Below are positions 17,666-26,315 of a stretch of 59,314 nucleotides of DNA, in pieces; within the stretch, counting starts at the first letter, position 1; the number at the start of each line of letters is the position of its first letter. The translations under genes and the position numbers were made by a program. This stretch comes from an uncultured Brevibacillus sp. (GTDB lineage Bacteria; Bacillota; Bacilli; Brevibacillales; Brevibacillaceae). Location of the stretch: assembly GCF_947502445.1 (NCBI RefSeq), contig NZ_CANMZW010000039.1, positions 1-59,314 of the forward strand. The letters run 5' to 3'. The notes beneath the pieces were generated by a model. That model saw nothing but the letters and a program-made list of their open reading frames with translations. It ran no database searches and was not told the DNA's origin.

Positions 17666-18634
17666 TTAGACACCAAGTAATAGCAAGATAATCGAGGTCA
17701 GACTGAAGCAGACACTGATCAGACAGAGAAACGCAACGACTTGCTTTTGGTTGAGTCCCATTCGCAGCAAACGGTAGTGAACCTGGCTGGCATCAGCTTG
17801 ATAGATTGGTTTTCCTTGCATTGCGCGTTTTGTAACGACAAACAGGTTATCAAAGATCGGCACTCCCAAAGCCAAAATCGGGATGAACAAGGATAGCACC
17901 GTTGCCTGCTTGAAAGCCCCATCCAGCGCGATGACCGCGAGAATAAAGCCGAGGAAGGTCGCTCCGGCATCTCCCATGAAAATCTTGGCGGGCGGTTTAT
18001 TGTAGCGCAAGTAAGCGAGCGCTACGCCGATCAGACTGATTGCCATGATAGCAGAAGTGCTTTGCCCTTTGGCAAGTGCCACAACAAACAACGTTCCTGC
18101 TGAGATAGCGGACAGTCCGCCAGCCAATCCATCCATGCCATCAGAGAAGTTGATGACAGTCGTGACTCCGAAGATCCACAGGATCGTCAGGATGAATTGC
18201 AGCCATACCGGAAGCAGAATGTATTCGCCGCTGAGTGGATTGTAAAAGCCCGAAAAGGTAATTCCCGACATATAGACGATGATCGCAGCCGATATATGAA
18301 CAATCAGTTTGGGGAGCGCGGAAAAATCCTTGCCCTGCGTCTTGTACCAGTCATCAATCGTCCCAATGATGAGCAGGAGCAGAGAGCCTACCAATACGGC
18401 AACGGTTTGCCCGGGCGATTCTTTGGAAAAGAGCAGAAACGACGCTGCAAATCCAATGAATATCGCATAGCTAGCCGTTAACGGGATAGGCTCACGATGT
18501 ATTTTTCGTTCTACGTCTTTACGAGGCTTGTCCACAAAATCAAGTCGAAATGCCAGCTTGCCAAGCGGCGGGATCAACACGAGAACAATGCAAAACGACA
18601 GCAAAAAAGATAGAGCATATGTAATCGTAACCAT
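17666..18634 (-). CDS. MraY/WecA/TagO-family polyprenyl-phosphate sugar-1-phosphate transferase
   Basis: A 322-residue integral membrane enzyme with about ten segments. Family motifs are GTIDDWYKTQGKDFSAL, NFSDGMDGLAGG and KIFMGDAGATFLGF, containing the Mg-binding and catalytic aspartates. It moves GlcNAc-1-phosphate, or a similar sugar, from UDP-sugar to undecaprenyl phosphate, the first step of teichoic acid or other wall glycan synthesis. It has the length and motifs of TagO/WecA rather than MraY. There are no other wall genes nearby, so the pathway cannot be assigned. Confidence 0.88.
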   Translation of the reverse strand: MVTITYALSFLLSFCIVLVLIPPLGKLAFRLDFVDKPRKDVERKIHREPIPLTASYAIFIGFAASFLLFSKESPGQTVAVLVGSLLLLIIGTIDDWYKTQGKDFSALPKLIVHISAAIIVYMSGITFSGFYNPLSGEYILLPVWLQFILTILWIFGVTTVINFSDGMDGLAGGLSAISAGTLFVVALAKGQSTSAIMAISLIGVALAYLRYNKPPAKIFMGDAGATFLGFILAVIALDGAFKQATVLSLFIPILALGVPIFDNLFVVTKRAMQGKPIYQADASQVHYRLLRMGLNQKQVVAFLCLISVCFSLTSIILLLLGV

Positions 18635-18789
18635 CTCCTAGAATGAGAGAGCTGTATTTCACAAGTCTATTATAGGCAGTATTCCAAATTTTGTCGACTC
18701 TTGTAATCAGTTGAGGGAGGTACCAGAAAAAATTGGTACTTATGGCACGCGAGTCAAAAAAATATAATCCCTTCTAGGGGGGGATCGTG

Positions 18790-19182
18790 ATGGAGTATAT
18801 GGCTTTATGGTTTATCTTGGGCATTATCTTTATGATTACTTTGATCACGTCTGGATTTAGATTATGGATGAAAGCAGTCGTAATTTGTTATTATCTCGTG
18901 CTTTCTTATATTTTTATTTCGCGGAAAGAAGAAATCTATCAGGCTTACCACACACTGCCTGTACCCGAGCAATATTGGGATACAAATTATGAGTGGGTAT
19001 GGTTTATGCTTGGCTTTTATTTTGTGCCTTTCCTTTTCATTCTGCTGATCAACTATTATCTATGGTTCAAAAAGGCAGAGGGAATCAAGCGAAGATTCTG
19101 GATCGCGCTCACCATTTTGCCTGCTAGTGTCGTATATTTCTGTATGGTCATCATTTTTGGCATGTACGGATATCGCCCTTAA
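18790..19182 (+). CDS. Hypothetical membrane protein with four segments
   Basis: A 130-residue protein of unknown family with four hydrophobic segments, at roughly 5-25, 28-45, 75-95 and 110-128. Aromatic residues are frequent (YYLVLSYIF, YWDTNYEWVWFML). ATG 18790 is seven bases from a GGGGGG tract; a GTG three bases earlier is also possible. It stands alone between the transferase gene and a GNAT gene. Confidence 0.6.
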   Translation: MEYMALWFILGIIFMITLITSGFRLWMKAVVICYYLVLSYIFISRKEEIYQAYHTLPVPEQYWDTNYEWVWFMLGFYFVPFLFILLINYYLWFKKAEGIKRRFWIALTILPASVVYFCMVIIFGMYGYRP

Positions 19183-19302
19183 AAAAGATAAACTTTACAT
19201 ATGATGTTATAAAAACTAACATAAAATACGTGCGCTTTTTCCTCATCTCCTTTATAGTGAAAAGAAGAGCAAGAATATTTGTGCTGGCTGGAGGAGAGGG
19301 TT

Positions 19303-19821
19303 ATGATCATGGGAACAACGTTTCTTTATCGGGAGGTAGCACAGCTTGGTGTGGATGAACTGGATCAGCTCTCGCAGCTTCTGGTGGATGTAGTGGGCGA
19401 AGGAGCTTCCGTTGGTTTTCTTCCACCGTTGCCGTACGCAGAAGCGCGGGCGTATTGGACAAAAGTCTTGGAGAAAAATGTGAAAATGTGGGTTGCCGAG
19501 CGTGATGGCGTCATCGTAGGTACAATCCAGCTGCATCTGGCGACCAAGCCGAACAGCTTGCACCGGGCAGAAATCGCAAAGCTGATGGTGCACCCATCTG
19601 CGGGGCGCCAAGGAATCGGGCGTGCACTGCTGCTGATGGCGGAAGCTCGGGCGCGTGTGGAAAGTCGCAGTCTGCTCATTTTGGATACGCGTGAGGGCGA
19701 TCATTCCAATCGACTTTATCAATCCATGGGCTATCAGGAAGCAGGACGAATCCCGCAGTATGTCACATCGGCAGACGGCAGTCTGGATGCCACTGTTATT
19801 TACTACAAAATATTGCACTAG
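19303..19821 (+). CDS. GNAT-family N-acetyltransferase
   Basis: A 172-residue acetyltransferase starting MIMGTTFLYREVAQLG. Motif A is AKLMVHPSAGRQGIGRALLL, followed by the aromatic SNRLYQSMGYQEAG segment and the C-terminal ATVIYYKIL typical of tabtoxin-resistance-like GNATs. ATG 19303 follows GGAGGAGAGGG; the frame is open upstream to a TTG at 19279 that has no binding site. Substrate unknown. Confidence 0.85.
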   Translation: MIMGTTFLYREVAQLGVDELDQLSQLLVDVVGEGASVGFLPPLPYAEARAYWTKVLEKNVKMWVAERDGVIVGTIQLHLATKPNSLHRAEIAKLMVHPSAGRQGIGRALLLMAEARARVESRSLLILDTREGDHSNRLYQSMGYQEAGRIPQYVTSADGSLDATVIYYKILH

Positions 19822-19881
19822 CCTTACGGGTAAAGAGGCGGAGAAAAGTCATCAGGAAAATATCCGCTTCTCCTTTGTTTC

Positions 19882-19910
19882 TTGACATACCGACTGACGG
19901 TTTGTATAGT
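19882..19910 (+). promoter_or_regulatory. Sigma-A promoter with TetR-type operator in the spacer
   Basis: TTGACA, a 17-bp spacer, TATAGT. The spacer holds ACCGAC-T-GACGGT, palindromic except for one base pair, a typical arrangement for an autoregulated TetR-family repressor. Confidence 0.65.
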
Positions 19911-19951
19911 GATGATAATACCAAAATCGATCGTGATTATAGGAGGAGACT

Positions 19952-20542
19952 ATGCAAGCCATGCACCAAAACCCTAGCTTTCAGCTGCTCCTGGCTTCAA
20001 CAGAGGAGCTTATTCTGGAAAAGGGGTGTCAACAAACGACACTGCAAGATATTATGAAGCGTTCTGGCTTGTCAAAAGGGGCCATTTACCATTATGTAAA
20101 GAGTAAAGATGAGCTGATGGGCCTTTTGCTGCAGAAGCGCTTTGAGAGTATCGGCCAGCGTTTTTATCAGACGGTGAGAGAGGGAAGGCAGGAGCTTTCG
20201 TCCGGTTTGGAGGCCATCTCTAAAGGGCTGAGCCATATTCACGATTCACGTGATGTAACGAACCTCATCCTGATTTATTTGCTGAGCAAACGAGAAGATC
20301 CGATTATTGGTGCCATGTTGGCCAGGTTGCATGAAGAGAGCATCAAGGCATCCATGGAATGGATTCAGGTCGGGCAAAAAGCGGGCGTGATCCCGGAGAG
20401 TCTCGATGCCGAAAAAACAGCGATATGGTTTTCGGTCATCACCTACGGAATTCGCGTCAATACGCAGATCGCCCCAGATTCCAAAATCCTTTCCGTAGAA
20501 GAGGTATACAAAATGATGTTTGAAATCCTATCCAGAGGCTAA
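19952..20542 (+). CDS. TetR/AcrR-family transcriptional regulator
   Basis: A 196-residue repressor. The N-terminal HTH spans about 10-57 (LILEKGCQQTTLQDIMKRSG, then LSKGAIYHYVKSKDELMGLL). The C-terminal ligand-binding domain is not assignable to a ligand. It starts after AGGAGG. The promoter at 19882-19910 has an overlapping palindrome, suggesting autorepression. The membrane protein gene 20 bp downstream is the likely co-transcribed target. Confidence 0.88.
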   Translation: MQAMHQNPSFQLLLASTEELILEKGCQQTTLQDIMKRSGLSKGAIYHYVKSKDELMGLLLQKRFESIGQRFYQTVREGRQELSSGLEAISKGLSHIHDSRDVTNLILIYLLSKREDPIIGAMLARLHEESIKASMEWIQVGQKAGVIPESLDAEKTAIWFSVITYGIRVNTQIAPDSKILSVEEVYKMMFEILSRG

Positions 20543-20561
20543 GGGAAGGAATGATCGGAGC

Positions 20562-21254
20562 ATGTTCCTTTTTTCGCTCTTTAAGCTTGTGCACATTGTT
20601 GCGGGATTTACGGCCTTGCTTGTGTTTTGGATTCCGATCGTCACGAAAAAGGGAGGAAAAGCTCATCTGCGCTCGGGCTGGGTGTACGTCATAGCGATGG
20701 GCGCTGTAGCGGTTTCTGCTTTGTTTATGGGAATCTGGCGAATTGGCTTTGATCCTGTTAAAACAGCAGATTCCGAAGCCTTTGCCTGGTTCTTGATTTT
20801 CATCTCTATACTGAGCTCGGCAACGGCGTGGTATGGAGTCCGGGTGCTGCGGTTTAAAAAACGGAAGGCAGCCCATCGCCAGATCGTTGATGTAATGTTT
20901 CCTGCCCTGCTGGTCGGCTCGGGAGTAGCAATTTCGATTTATGGTGCTGTGATTCACTTTCCTTTGCTTACGTGGTTTCCGCTGGTTGGCATTTTTCTGG
21001 GAGGCAGTCAGCTGATCTATTGGCTGCGAGCCCCGCGAGCCAGAATGCACTGGTGGTTTGAACACATGGGTGGCATGCTCGGGTGCTGTATTGCAACGAT
21101 TACAGCCTTTACGGTATTTGGTGCTCCGCGTTTGCTCGGCATCAGCTCGGTTCATCCGTTTGTCTGGTTTATACCGACGATCGTTCTTGTGCCTGTGATT
21201 GTTGGTTTTTCTCGTTACTACCGCAAAAAGTTTGCGATTTCGAAAAGTCTGTGA
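20562..21254 (+). CDS. Multi-pass membrane protein (DUF2306-like)
   Basis: A 230-residue protein with seven or so hydrophobic segments, starting MFLFSLFKLVHIVAGFTALL. It carries KAHLRSGWVYVIAM and MHWWFEHMGGMLGCCIATI, whose histidines recall the DUF2306 family. Function unknown; transport or haem-linked electron transfer are guesses. It starts at ATG 20562 after AAGGAATG. Position after the TetR gene suggests regulation by it. Confidence 0.65.
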   Translation: MFLFSLFKLVHIVAGFTALLVFWIPIVTKKGGKAHLRSGWVYVIAMGAVAVSALFMGIWRIGFDPVKTADSEAFAWFLIFISILSSATAWYGVRVLRFKKRKAAHRQIVDVMFPALLVGSGVAISIYGAVIHFPLLTWFPLVGIFLGGSQLIYWLRAPRARMHWWFEHMGGMLGCCIATITAFTVFGAPRLLGISSVHPFVWFIPTIVLVPVIVGFSRYYRKKFAISKSL

Positions 21255-21307
21255 ATAGGATTGGGAAGATTTGGGTTGTAATTCTCTGTAAAAAGGAAGT
21301 GAATGAT

Positions 21308-21949
21308 GTGAACTTTGCAAAAGTAACGCTTCAAACAAGCGTGCTGGAAGAAATGATTTCGTTTTATCAGCATGTCCTGAACATGCCTCTTCAAGAGCGT
21401 ACACAGCACTCCTTTTCCGTTGTTGTCGGGAGGACGCTGCTTACCTTTGAGCGTTCGAGCGAGAAGCCTTTTTATCACTTTGCACTGGGTATTGCGGAAT
21501 CGGTGTTTGATGAGTATGCCGGGGTGATCAAGGAGCGTGCAACGATCCTGCCAAGCAAGGATGGGGAAGAGATCATGCGCTCTGTTACATGGAAAGGAAA
21601 ACAGCTGTATTTCGAAGATCCGGATCAGAATATTTTGGAAATCCTTGCATTCCCTACCCATCCAGCAGCAACTTGGCTGTGCGTTCAAGAGGTCGGAATG
21701 CCTGTTCGGGAGGTAGCTGCATTTGCTGAGCGTCTGTCTATGCTTGAAAATGAATTCTCTCCCGAGTCAGCCAGCTTCCGCTTTTACGGCGATCAAGAAG
21801 GCGTGCTTGTGCTCGTAAAAGAACAACGCCCCTGGTATCCAACGAACCGGGGAGCCTCTCTCCATTCGATCGATGTAGAGCTGGTTTCCGCAACTGGCAG
21901 GGTGATTGATTTTGCAGTAGAGCAGCTTCCATATCGAATCGTTTTCTAA
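21308..21949 (+). CDS. VOC-superfamily (glyoxalase/dioxygenase-fold) protein
   Basis: A 213-residue protein with a VOC module in the first 120 residues: MNFAKVTLQTSVLEEMISFY, then LYFEDPDQNILEILAF near the C-terminal end of the module. The second half looks like a degenerate partner module. The metal-ligand pattern is incomplete, so it may be a binding protein rather than an enzyme. The start is GTG 21308 after AAAAAGGAAGTG; the frame is open far upstream without a better site. Confidence 0.7.
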   Translation: MNFAKVTLQTSVLEEMISFYQHVLNMPLQERTQHSFSVVVGRTLLTFERSSEKPFYHFALGIAESVFDEYAGVIKERATILPSKDGEEIMRSVTWKGKQLYFEDPDQNILEILAFPTHPAATWLCVQEVGMPVREVAAFAERLSMLENEFSPESASFRFYGDQEGVLVLVKEQRPWYPTNRGASLHSIDVELVSATGRVIDFAVEQLPYRIVF

Positions 21950-22212
21950 GGGGTGTGAGCGTGACGACATTGTCCGTTTCGTGCGGTACCCTATATGGCA
22001 AACACTTTCGAATGGAGCTCGATCAGCGAAAAGGCTCTTCATCCGCTAGAAAGCGAAGATGTGGTGGTAGAGGAATGGAAGAAGTCGAGGAAATGAAGAG
22101 CGGCAAAAACGTGCAGGGCTGGAGTCCAGAAAAGGGGCTTCGGCTATTTTTGTTTTCAAGAATGGCGATTTTCTGTACTTTTGTTTATTGATGTTTTTCA
22201 CATGTCATCCTT
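21950..22212. other. Intergenic stretch without a supported gene
   Basis: A 33-codon reading frame at 21995-22096 (starting MANTFEWSSISEKALHPLES) and an overlapping 78-codon frame from 21955 are visible. Neither has a convincing ribosome binding site or a recognisable family. It may be the eroded tail of a gene. Confidence 0.3.
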
Positions 22213-22485
22213 AAAAAAGATAGACCGACCACCTAAAGCTAGTGAGAGGAAAACGGAGAAATAAGCGCCAGATCTTTGGAACACCAACCGAGGCGCAGTG
22301 AAAAAAGAGAAACACGATCTTAAGCGTCCACCCTGAGAAGCCCCCCTGAACCGTCTACTTTGGACGCGGTTTCGCTTTTTTTACGGAGCTGTCCAGTCAA
22401 TCCCCGATGCTAGTGTTCCAAGAATCTGGAGCGCTTTCTCCGGTTTCCTCTCCTCCACATAAGTCCCGACCAAAGGTCTTTCTTT
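22213..22485. ncRNA. Unassigned element with long imperfect inverted repeat (candidate structured RNA)
   Basis: The left arm 22244-22284 (GAGAGGAAAACGGAGAAA... to TTGGAACAC) matches the reverse complement of the right arm 22413-22452 at about 34 of 41 positions. An outer stem pairs 22216-22226 with 22475-22485 (10/11), and an inner stem pairs GCGTCCA (22324-22330) with TGGACGC (22361-22367). On the minus strand the outer stem ends in TTTTTT, like a terminator. The likely operon promoter (22534-22563) lies downstream, so this is not an operon leader. It could be a small RNA on the minus strand or a decayed MITE. No known riboswitch class is recognised. Confidence 0.4.
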
Positions 22486-22533
22486 CCCCCTCTCCCTTCA
22501 CAATTCATTAACGAAATATTTAAACAAAAATAG

Positions 22534-22563
22534 TTGTATGCCTATGTTTGTGCAAAATATAAT
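22534..22563 (+). promoter_or_regulatory. Sigma-A promoter of the ABC/phosphohydrolase operon
   Basis: TTGTAT, an 18-bp spacer, TATAAT. The predicted leader is about 85 bases to the GTG of the substrate-binding protein. Confidence 0.6.
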
Positions 22564-22654
22564 AAAAGCAACAACAGTCAACAAACAACAAAAAATGGAG
22601 AGAGAACATCAGTTTAGGAAAGAGGAAACCACAAATCCTTGGGAGGTGCTCAGC

Positions 22655-23809
22655 GTGAACAAAAAGAAATGGTTAGAGAAACGCTCTTTATTTGCAGCAA
22701 CTACAGGAGTACTACTCGTAGCAAGTGTGATGGCAGGATGTTCAAGTAATACAACAGGAACAGGCAGCGAAAAACCACAGGAAACCAACAACCAACAAGC
22801 AGCTCCATCCACACCTGCACCACAACTGACTTTGGCAGACATCGAGGCAAAAGCAAAAGAAGAAGGAACAGTCGTCAGCGTAGGGATGCCTGACTCCTGG
22901 GCGAACTGGCTGGATACATGGAAGGATTTGGGGACGAAATACGGGTTGAAGCACACTGACACAGACATGAGCAGCTCTGAGGAAATCGCCAAGTTTGAGG
23001 CAGAGAAAAACAATCCGACCGCAGATATTGGTGACGTCGGAATCTCCTTTGGACCGATTGCTGTTGAAAAAGGAGTAACTCAGCCGTATAAAACGTCCTA
23101 TTGGGACGAGATTCCTGAATGGGCAAAGGACAAGGATGGACACTGGATCGTAGGCTATCAAGGTGCTATCTCTGTCATGGCAAACAAGCAGCTGGTGAAA
23201 AACCCGCCAAAATCGTGGGACGATATTAAAAATGGCGACTATAAAGTAGCGATCGGTGATGTGACAAAAGCAGCGCAATCACAAATGACGGTTTTGGCTG
23301 CTGCTCTGGCGCACGGTGGAGATGAAACCAACATCCAGCCGGGAATTGACTTTTTTGCAGACCTCGCGAAACAAGGCCGCCTTTCCTTGGGCGAAATGAA
23401 CCTGGCAACGATTGAAAAAGGGGAAGTCACTGTTGCAATGCTGTGGGACTTTAATGCGCTGTCTTACCGCGACCAGATCGATGCCTCCCGCTTTGAAGTG
23501 AATATTCCAAGTGGCGGTACCGTTGTGAGCGGATATGCCACCATCATTAACAAATACGCTCCACACCCACATGCTGCGATGCTGGCGCGTGAGTACATCT
23601 TGAGTGACGCTGGTCAAATCAATTTGGCAAAAGGCTATGCTCGTCCGATTCGTGAAAGCGTGAAGCTGCCAGAAGAAGTAGCGAAAAAGATGATTCCAGC
23701 TGATCAATACAAGGATGCAAAGCCAATCAAGGATCAAAAGGCGTGGGATGAAACCGCCAAGAAAATTCCGCAAATGTGGGAAGAACAAGTCCTGATCCAT
23801 GCCAAATAA
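22655..23809 (+). CDS. ABC transporter substrate-binding lipoprotein (Fe3+/spermidine/aminoethylphosphonate type)
   Basis: A 384-residue solute-binding protein. The lipobox ASVMAGCSSN puts the lipid-bearing cysteine near residue 30. A Thr/Ser/Pro-rich linker follows, then a type II binding fold (EEGTVVSVGMPDSWANWLDT, IGDVGISFGP, ILSDAGQINLAKGYARPI). Its closest relatives bind ferric iron, polyamines or aminoethylphosphonate; I cannot choose between them from sequence. The GTG at 22655 follows GGGAGGTG; the longer frame from 22538 overlaps the promoter. It begins a seven-gene operon that supplies two phosphohydrolase-type enzymes. Confidence 0.88.
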   Translation: MNKKKWLEKRSLFAATTGVLLVASVMAGCSSNTTGTGSEKPQETNNQQAAPSTPAPQLTLADIEAKAKEEGTVVSVGMPDSWANWLDTWKDLGTKYGLKHTDTDMSSSEEIAKFEAEKNNPTADIGDVGISFGPIAVEKGVTQPYKTSYWDEIPEWAKDKDGHWIVGYQGAISVMANKQLVKNPPKSWDDIKNGDYKVAIGDVTKAAQSQMTVLAAALAHGGDETNIQPGIDFFADLAKQGRLSLGEMNLATIEKGEVTVAMLWDFNALSYRDQIDASRFEVNIPSGGTVVSGYATIINKYAPHPHAAMLAREYILSDAGQINLAKGYARPIRESVKLPEEVAKKMIPADQYKDAKPIKDQKAWDETAKKIPQMWEEQVLIHAK

Positions 23810-23825
23810 TGAGGAGGAATTCAGC

Positions 23826-24650
23826 ATGGCAATGAACAAGGTAATCGTGGTCGTTGTGGACGGCATGCAATATCAGGCGGCAATCACCCAAATGGGATTT
23901 GTCAATCATCTCGTAGAAGTAGGCAGGGCAGCTCGGTACTTGGTTAAATCCGAGCTGCCGAGTCTCTCCCGCCCTTTGTATGAAGTTTTGTTAACCGGTA
24001 CGCCTAGCTCTGTAAACGGGATTACATCGAATCAAGTAGTTCGCCTCTCCCATCAAAAAAGCATCTTTCATTTGACCAAGGAGCACGGACTTCGCAATGC
24101 AGCAGCGGCTTATTACTGGGTAAGCGAGCTGTACAACCGCGCACCGTTTCATTATGTCGAGGATCGTTTCCAAAATGACGAGGAGAAAGCGATTCAGCAT
24201 GGCTGCTTCTATTTTGAAGACAGCTATCCCGACTCCCATCTCATGCTCGATGGGGAGTCGCTGCGACGCAAGGTAGACCCTGATTTCCTCTACATCCATT
24301 CGATGGGCGTAGACAATGCAGGGCATTTGTTTGGCTCTGACTCCAAGCAATACCGAGGCTCAGTCATTGCCGTAGATACGATTTTGGCTCAGCTTTTGCC
24401 AGTCTGGATGGACGAAGGCTACCAGATCATCGTGACCTCGGATCATGGCATGAATCCCGATGGCAACCACGGCGGAACAGGAGATGATGAGCGCAATGTG
24501 CCACTTTATGGCATTGGTTCTGCGTTCACCCCAGGTGTATACGATGAGGCTATACCGCAATTGTCAGTAGCTCCACTTATTTGCCAGCTAATCGGAATTC
24601 CAGCGTCTGAAGCGATGATCAAGCACTCGTTCCCAGGCGTTCAAGGCTAG
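23826..24650 (+). CDS. Alkaline phosphatase-superfamily phosphodiesterase/phosphatase
   Basis: A 274-residue enzyme of the nucleotide pyrophosphatase/phosphodiesterase branch. Visible metal and nucleophile regions are VVVDGMQ, LTGTPSSVNGITSN, SMGVDNAGHL and TSDHGMNPDGNHGG. There is no signal peptide, so it acts in the cytoplasm on imported material, unlike most family members. ATG 23826 follows GAGGAGG and lies 16 bp after the binding-protein stop. The setting inside an ABC operon suggests hydrolysis of an imported phosphoester or phosphonate-like compound. Confidence 0.85.
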   Translation: MAMNKVIVVVVDGMQYQAAITQMGFVNHLVEVGRAARYLVKSELPSLSRPLYEVLLTGTPSSVNGITSNQVVRLSHQKSIFHLTKEHGLRNAAAAYYWVSELYNRAPFHYVEDRFQNDEEKAIQHGCFYFEDSYPDSHLMLDGESLRRKVDPDFLYIHSMGVDNAGHLFGSDSKQYRGSVIAVDTILAQLLPVWMDEGYQIIVTSDHGMNPDGNHGGTGDDERNVPLYGIGSAFTPGVYDEAIPQLSVAPLICQLIGIPASEAMIKHSFPGVQG

Positions 24651-24669
24651 ACGAATTGGAGGGGTTCAC

Positions 24670-25521
24670 CTGAATATTCGAAAAAGCCACAAGTGGCTGT
24701 TGTTGTCCTTGCTGCCGTTTGCCTTTCTTGTCCTTTGTTTTGAATTATTGCCGCTTCTCGTCATGGTTCTGGAAAGCTTCCGGGGTGATGGTGGAGTAGG
24801 CTGGGGCCTTGAACAATACACCAAGGCGCTTACGAGCAAATATTATTTGCAAGGCCTTTCAAACAGCTTTTTCATTTCGTTGTGTGCGAGTGCGGTGGGA
24901 ATTGTGGTTGCCCTGTTTGCAGCTTACTCGATTACGCGCTTTTCCCAGCGCATGCGTGATTTTTTGTTGATGCTGTCCAATATGACCTCGAACTTTTCAG
25001 GGGTTCCGCTTGCTTTTGCCTACATCATCATTTTGGGGAGCAACGGATTATTTACGCTTTTGTTCAAGCAATTGGGCTGGACGACGCTGGCATCCATTGA
25101 CTTATTCAGCTGGTTTGGGCTGGTGTGTGTCTACGTCTACTTTCAAATTCCACTTGCGATTTTGCTCTTGTATCCGACTTATTACGGAATTCATCAGCAA
25201 TGGAGAGAATCAGCCGCCTTGCTCGGAGCATCCACGGTCCAGTTTTGGCGCTACATCGGACTGCCGGTTATTCTGCCAGGGGTCGTAGGAACGTTCAGTA
25301 TTTTGTTTGCCAATGCGATGGGAGCTTATGCGACAGCCTATGCACTGGTCGGAGGCAACTACAACCTGATTGCCATTCGAATCGGTTCGCTCGTCGCAGG
25401 TGACGTCGCTGCCAGACCGGAGCTCGCAGGTGCACTCGCCGTCATTTTGGCGATTACGATGGTGACGGCTATGCTGATCAATGAATGGATGATGCGACGT
25501 GTCAGGAGGGAGCTCGGATGA
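24670..25521 (+). CDS. ABC transporter permease 1
   Basis: A 283-residue inner-membrane permease with six segments and the EAA loop ESAALLGASTVQFWRYIGLP. The best start is CTG 24670: GGAGGGG at 24658-24664 lies five bases upstream, and the product then begins MNIRKSHKWLLLSLLPFAFL, with basic residues before the first segment. The first conventional codon in frame, TTG 24700, is inside the first membrane segment and has no binding site. It forms a heterodimer with the next gene's product. Confidence 0.87.
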   Translation: MNIRKSHKWLLLSLLPFAFLVLCFELLPLLVMVLESFRGDGGVGWGLEQYTKALTSKYYLQGLSNSFFISLCASAVGIVVALFAAYSITRFSQRMRDFLLMLSNMTSNFSGVPLAFAYIIILGSNGLFTLLFKQLGWTTLASIDLFSWFGLVCVYVYFQIPLAILLLYPTYYGIHQQWRESAALLGASTVQFWRYIGLPVILPGVVGTFSILFANAMGAYATAYALVGGNYNLIAIRIGSLVAGDVAARPELAGALAVILAITMVTAMLINEWMMRRVRRELG

Positions 25522-26315
25522 AGCCTAACAAAGTATTCCATGCTTCTCTGATCACAATCGTCATGATCTACTTGTTTATCCCTCTGGTCGCAACTTTCTT
25601 GTATTCGATTTCGACGGATTGGTATCGGACGATTTTGCCAGAGGGCTATACGCTTTCGTGGTACAAGGAGCTGTTTACCGATCCACGCTTTTTGGACGCG
25701 ATGCAGCGTACGCTGTTCGTTTGCTTTCTCGCGATTTGCATTAGCGTCACTGTGATGGTGCCGACCATATTTATCGTGACGGTGTACTTCTCGCGCTGGG
25801 AGCGGACACTCCAAGGCTTGGTCATGCTTCCATATGCGATACCTGGAGTCGTAGCAGCCGTCGGATTAATCAAGCTGTACTCGTCTGGACCGATTGTGCT
25901 GTCGGGCAGCATTTGGATATTGATCGGTGCCTACTTTGTCATCGTGCTCCCTTACATGTACCAGGGAATTCGCAACAGCATGCGCACCATCGATGCGATC
26001 AAGCTCGTGGAGGCTGCTGAGCTGTTGGGCGCAAGCCGGATGCAGGCGTTTTGGAAGGTCATCTTTCCCAACATTTTGACAGGGATTATCGTTTCGACGC
26101 TGCTGTCATTTTCCACGCTGTTTGGCGAGTTTGTGCTCGCAAACCTGTTAGTCGGAGGGCATTATGAAACGATGCAGATTTACTTGATTCGCCGGATGTC
26201 GGAGAGCGGACATCTTACTAGTGCCATTGTCGTCACCTACTTTATCCTGCTGTTTGCTTTGTCAGGTATAGTGATGCGACTCGGCAAATCATCGTCCAAG
26301 GAGGGAAGCAGATGA
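25518..26315 (+). CDS. ABC transporter permease 2
   Basis: A 265-residue permease with six membrane segments and the EAA loop EAAELLGASRMQAFWKVIFP, which contacts the ATPase. Its ATG overlaps the stop of permease 1 (ATGA), and AGGAGGGAG precedes it. Partner of permease 1 in the importer. Confidence 0.9.
   Translation: MKPNKVFHASLITIVMIYLFIPLVATFLYSISTDWYRTILPEGYTLSWYKELFTDPRFLDAMQRTLFVCFLAICISVTVMVPTIFIVTVYFSRWERTLQGLVMLPYAIPGVVAAVGLIKLYSSGPIVLSGSIWILIGAYFVIVLPYMYQGIRNSMRTIDAIKLVEAAELLGASRMQAFWKVIFPNILTGIIVSTLLSFSTLFGEFVLANLLVGGHYETMQIYLIRRMSESGHLTSAIVVTYFILLFALSGIVMRLGKSSSKEGSR

Noticed and set aside
20457..21404. Long minus-strand frame of 315 codons opposite the TetR and membrane genes
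   Set aside because: Its composition (Arg, His, Ser, Gln rich) is typical of an antisense shadow; the plus-strand genes have clear families and binding sites.
22320..22345. AGGGTGG on the minus strand, like a T-box core
   Set aside because: The full AGGGTGGNACCGCG core, the specifier stem and a downstream synthetase or transporter gene on that strand are all missing.
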